From Vitreoscilla sp. (GTDB lineage: Bacteria; Pseudomonadota; Gammaproteobacteria; Burkholderiales; Burkholderiaceae): DNA of 5,709 nucleotides. Positions 5,099 to 5,709 of this stretch are shown piece by piece. The stretch's first letter is position 1, and every line of letters starts with the position of its first letter. The translations under genes were made by a program, and so were the position numbers. The notes beneath the pieces are model-generated. The model saw only the letters and a list, made by a program, of their open reading frames with translations. It had not been told where the DNA came from and did not search any database. Where the stretch lies: contig JACMOG010000944.1 in the NCBI GenBank assembly GCA_014378125.1, positions 1 through 5,709 of the forward strand, given 5' to 3'.

Positions 5099-5709
5099 GG
5101 TCCGGCCAGTCCTTCGCGGATCGTCGGCCGGCGCAGCACCAGGCGCAGTTCGCGCTTCATGCGCGCGTTCGACAGCCGGCGCGACTCGTTGAGGAAGCTC
5201 CACTGCGCGGCGCTGAAGTGCTCGCCCGCCTGGGCGCGCGTCACGCGCGCGGGGCGCGGCAGGCCGCTCAGGTCGGCCACCAGGTCGTAGTAGTCGCCGG
5301 TCTTCAGGTCGGTGTCGTCGCACACCTGCACCACGCGTTGCGGCCGTCCACGCCACAGCGCCGCGACGCAGGCTCGGGCCAGGTCGTCGGCGTGGATGTG
5401 GTTGGTGTAGCCGTCGTCCTCGGCCGCCAGCACCGGCGTGCCACGCAGCACGCGATCCTGCGGACGTCCGCCGTCGCGGTCGGCCGCGTAGATGCCCGGG
5501 ATGCGCAGCACGCTCACGCGCACGCCCGCGGCGCGGCCCCAGGCACGCAGGCGCGACTCGGCATCCACGCGGCGACGGGCGCGATCGGTGGTCGCGTCGA
5601 TCGGACGCGTCTCGGTCACCCACTCGCCGCGGCAATCGCCGTAGACGCCGGTGGTGCTGGCGTAGACCACGCGCCACGGCGGGGCGCGGCGGGTCGGGGC
5701 GGCCAGCAG
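5095..5709 (-). CDS. Atypical SDR-family NAD(P)-dependent epimerase/reductase (5' end beyond window)
   Basis: A short-chain dehydrogenase/reductase of the extended/atypical kind related to E. coli YeeZ. 204 C-terminal residues are visible; the N-terminal GxxGxxG dinucleotide site lies past base 5709. Seen: the core strand VVYASTTGVYGD, then the WVTETRP loop, the strand VSVLRIPGIYA, and TNHIHADDLARACVAAL, which forms the usual late active-site wall. The segment where classical members have YxxxK reads RARRR (complement of 5569-5583), so the catalytic Tyr and Lys are replaced. This is characteristic of atypical SDRs and leaves the reaction uncertain. The C-terminus (GLPRPARVTRAQAGEHFS, then LNESRRLSNARMKRELR) resembles the substrate-domain tail of sugar-nucleotide epimerase relatives. 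The GTG at 5670 is internal, because the frame stays open to the edge. The stop TAG (5095-5097) overlaps the rhomboid-like gene's stop. It is not part of an operon visible here. Confidence 0.88.
   Translation of the reverse strand: MLAAPTRRAPPWRVVYASTTGVYGDCRGEWVTETRPIDATTDRARRRVDAESRLRAWGRAAGVRVSVLRIPGIYAADRDGGRPQDRVLRGTPVLAAEDDGYTNHIHADDLARACVAALWRGRPQRVVQVCDDTDLKTGDYYDLVADLSGLPRPARVTRAQAGEHFSAAQWSFLNESRRLSNARMKRELRLVLRRPTIREGLAGP

Overview
The window is GC-rich, densely packed bacterial chromosome. The protein sequences (ValS, a CysM of the O-acetylserine sulfhydrylase B type, a short TusA-like carrier) and the strong preference for G or C at third codon positions suggest a betaproteobacterium, most likely of the order Burkholderiales. 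That placement is an inference from sequence character, not from a search. There are no insertion sequences, CRISPR arrays, phage genes or rRNA, and no stretch of more than 300 bases lacks a gene.

Left part (1-2966): the 3' two-fifths of valS (valyl-tRNA synthetase) enters on the + strand and ends at 1184. Facing it on the - strand is a compact three-gene unit, transcribed cysM, then a zinc-ribbon NUDIX hydrolase, then a TusA-family sulfur carrier. cysM and the NUDIX gene share an ATGA stop/start overlap, and tusA follows after 27 bases. A nested 44-base inverted repeat (1189-1232) fills the gap between the valS and tusA stop codons and probably serves as a two-way terminator or transcription barrier. 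The unit joins cysteine synthesis with a persulfide carrier and a nucleotide-cleaving enzyme.

Middle (2967-3335): a divergent regulatory region leads into a complete tRNA-Leu(CAA) gene on the + strand (3091-3175, CCA encoded). An extended -10 element and a GC-rich discriminator lie upstream of it. A perfect 8+2+8 palindrome ends two bases before the mature tRNA. A related GCGCAA/TTGCGC dyad lies about 40 bases after it.

Right part (3336-5709): an ECF-like sigma-70 family factor (+) has a roughly 70-residue N-terminal extension and no recognisable anti-sigma gene beside it. It converges, seven bases apart, on a tiny winged-helix-like protein (-). Divergent from that is a rhomboid-fold membrane protein (+) that appears to have lost its catalytic residues. 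Its stop codon overlaps that of an atypical short-chain dehydrogenase/reductase (-), which runs off the right edge.

The most notable points are the probable pseudo-rhomboid near an orphan sigma factor, the cysM-NUDIX-tusA arrangement with a degenerate Nudix box, and the paired dyads around the tRNA. Nothing here amounts to a demonstrably new defence or mobile system.
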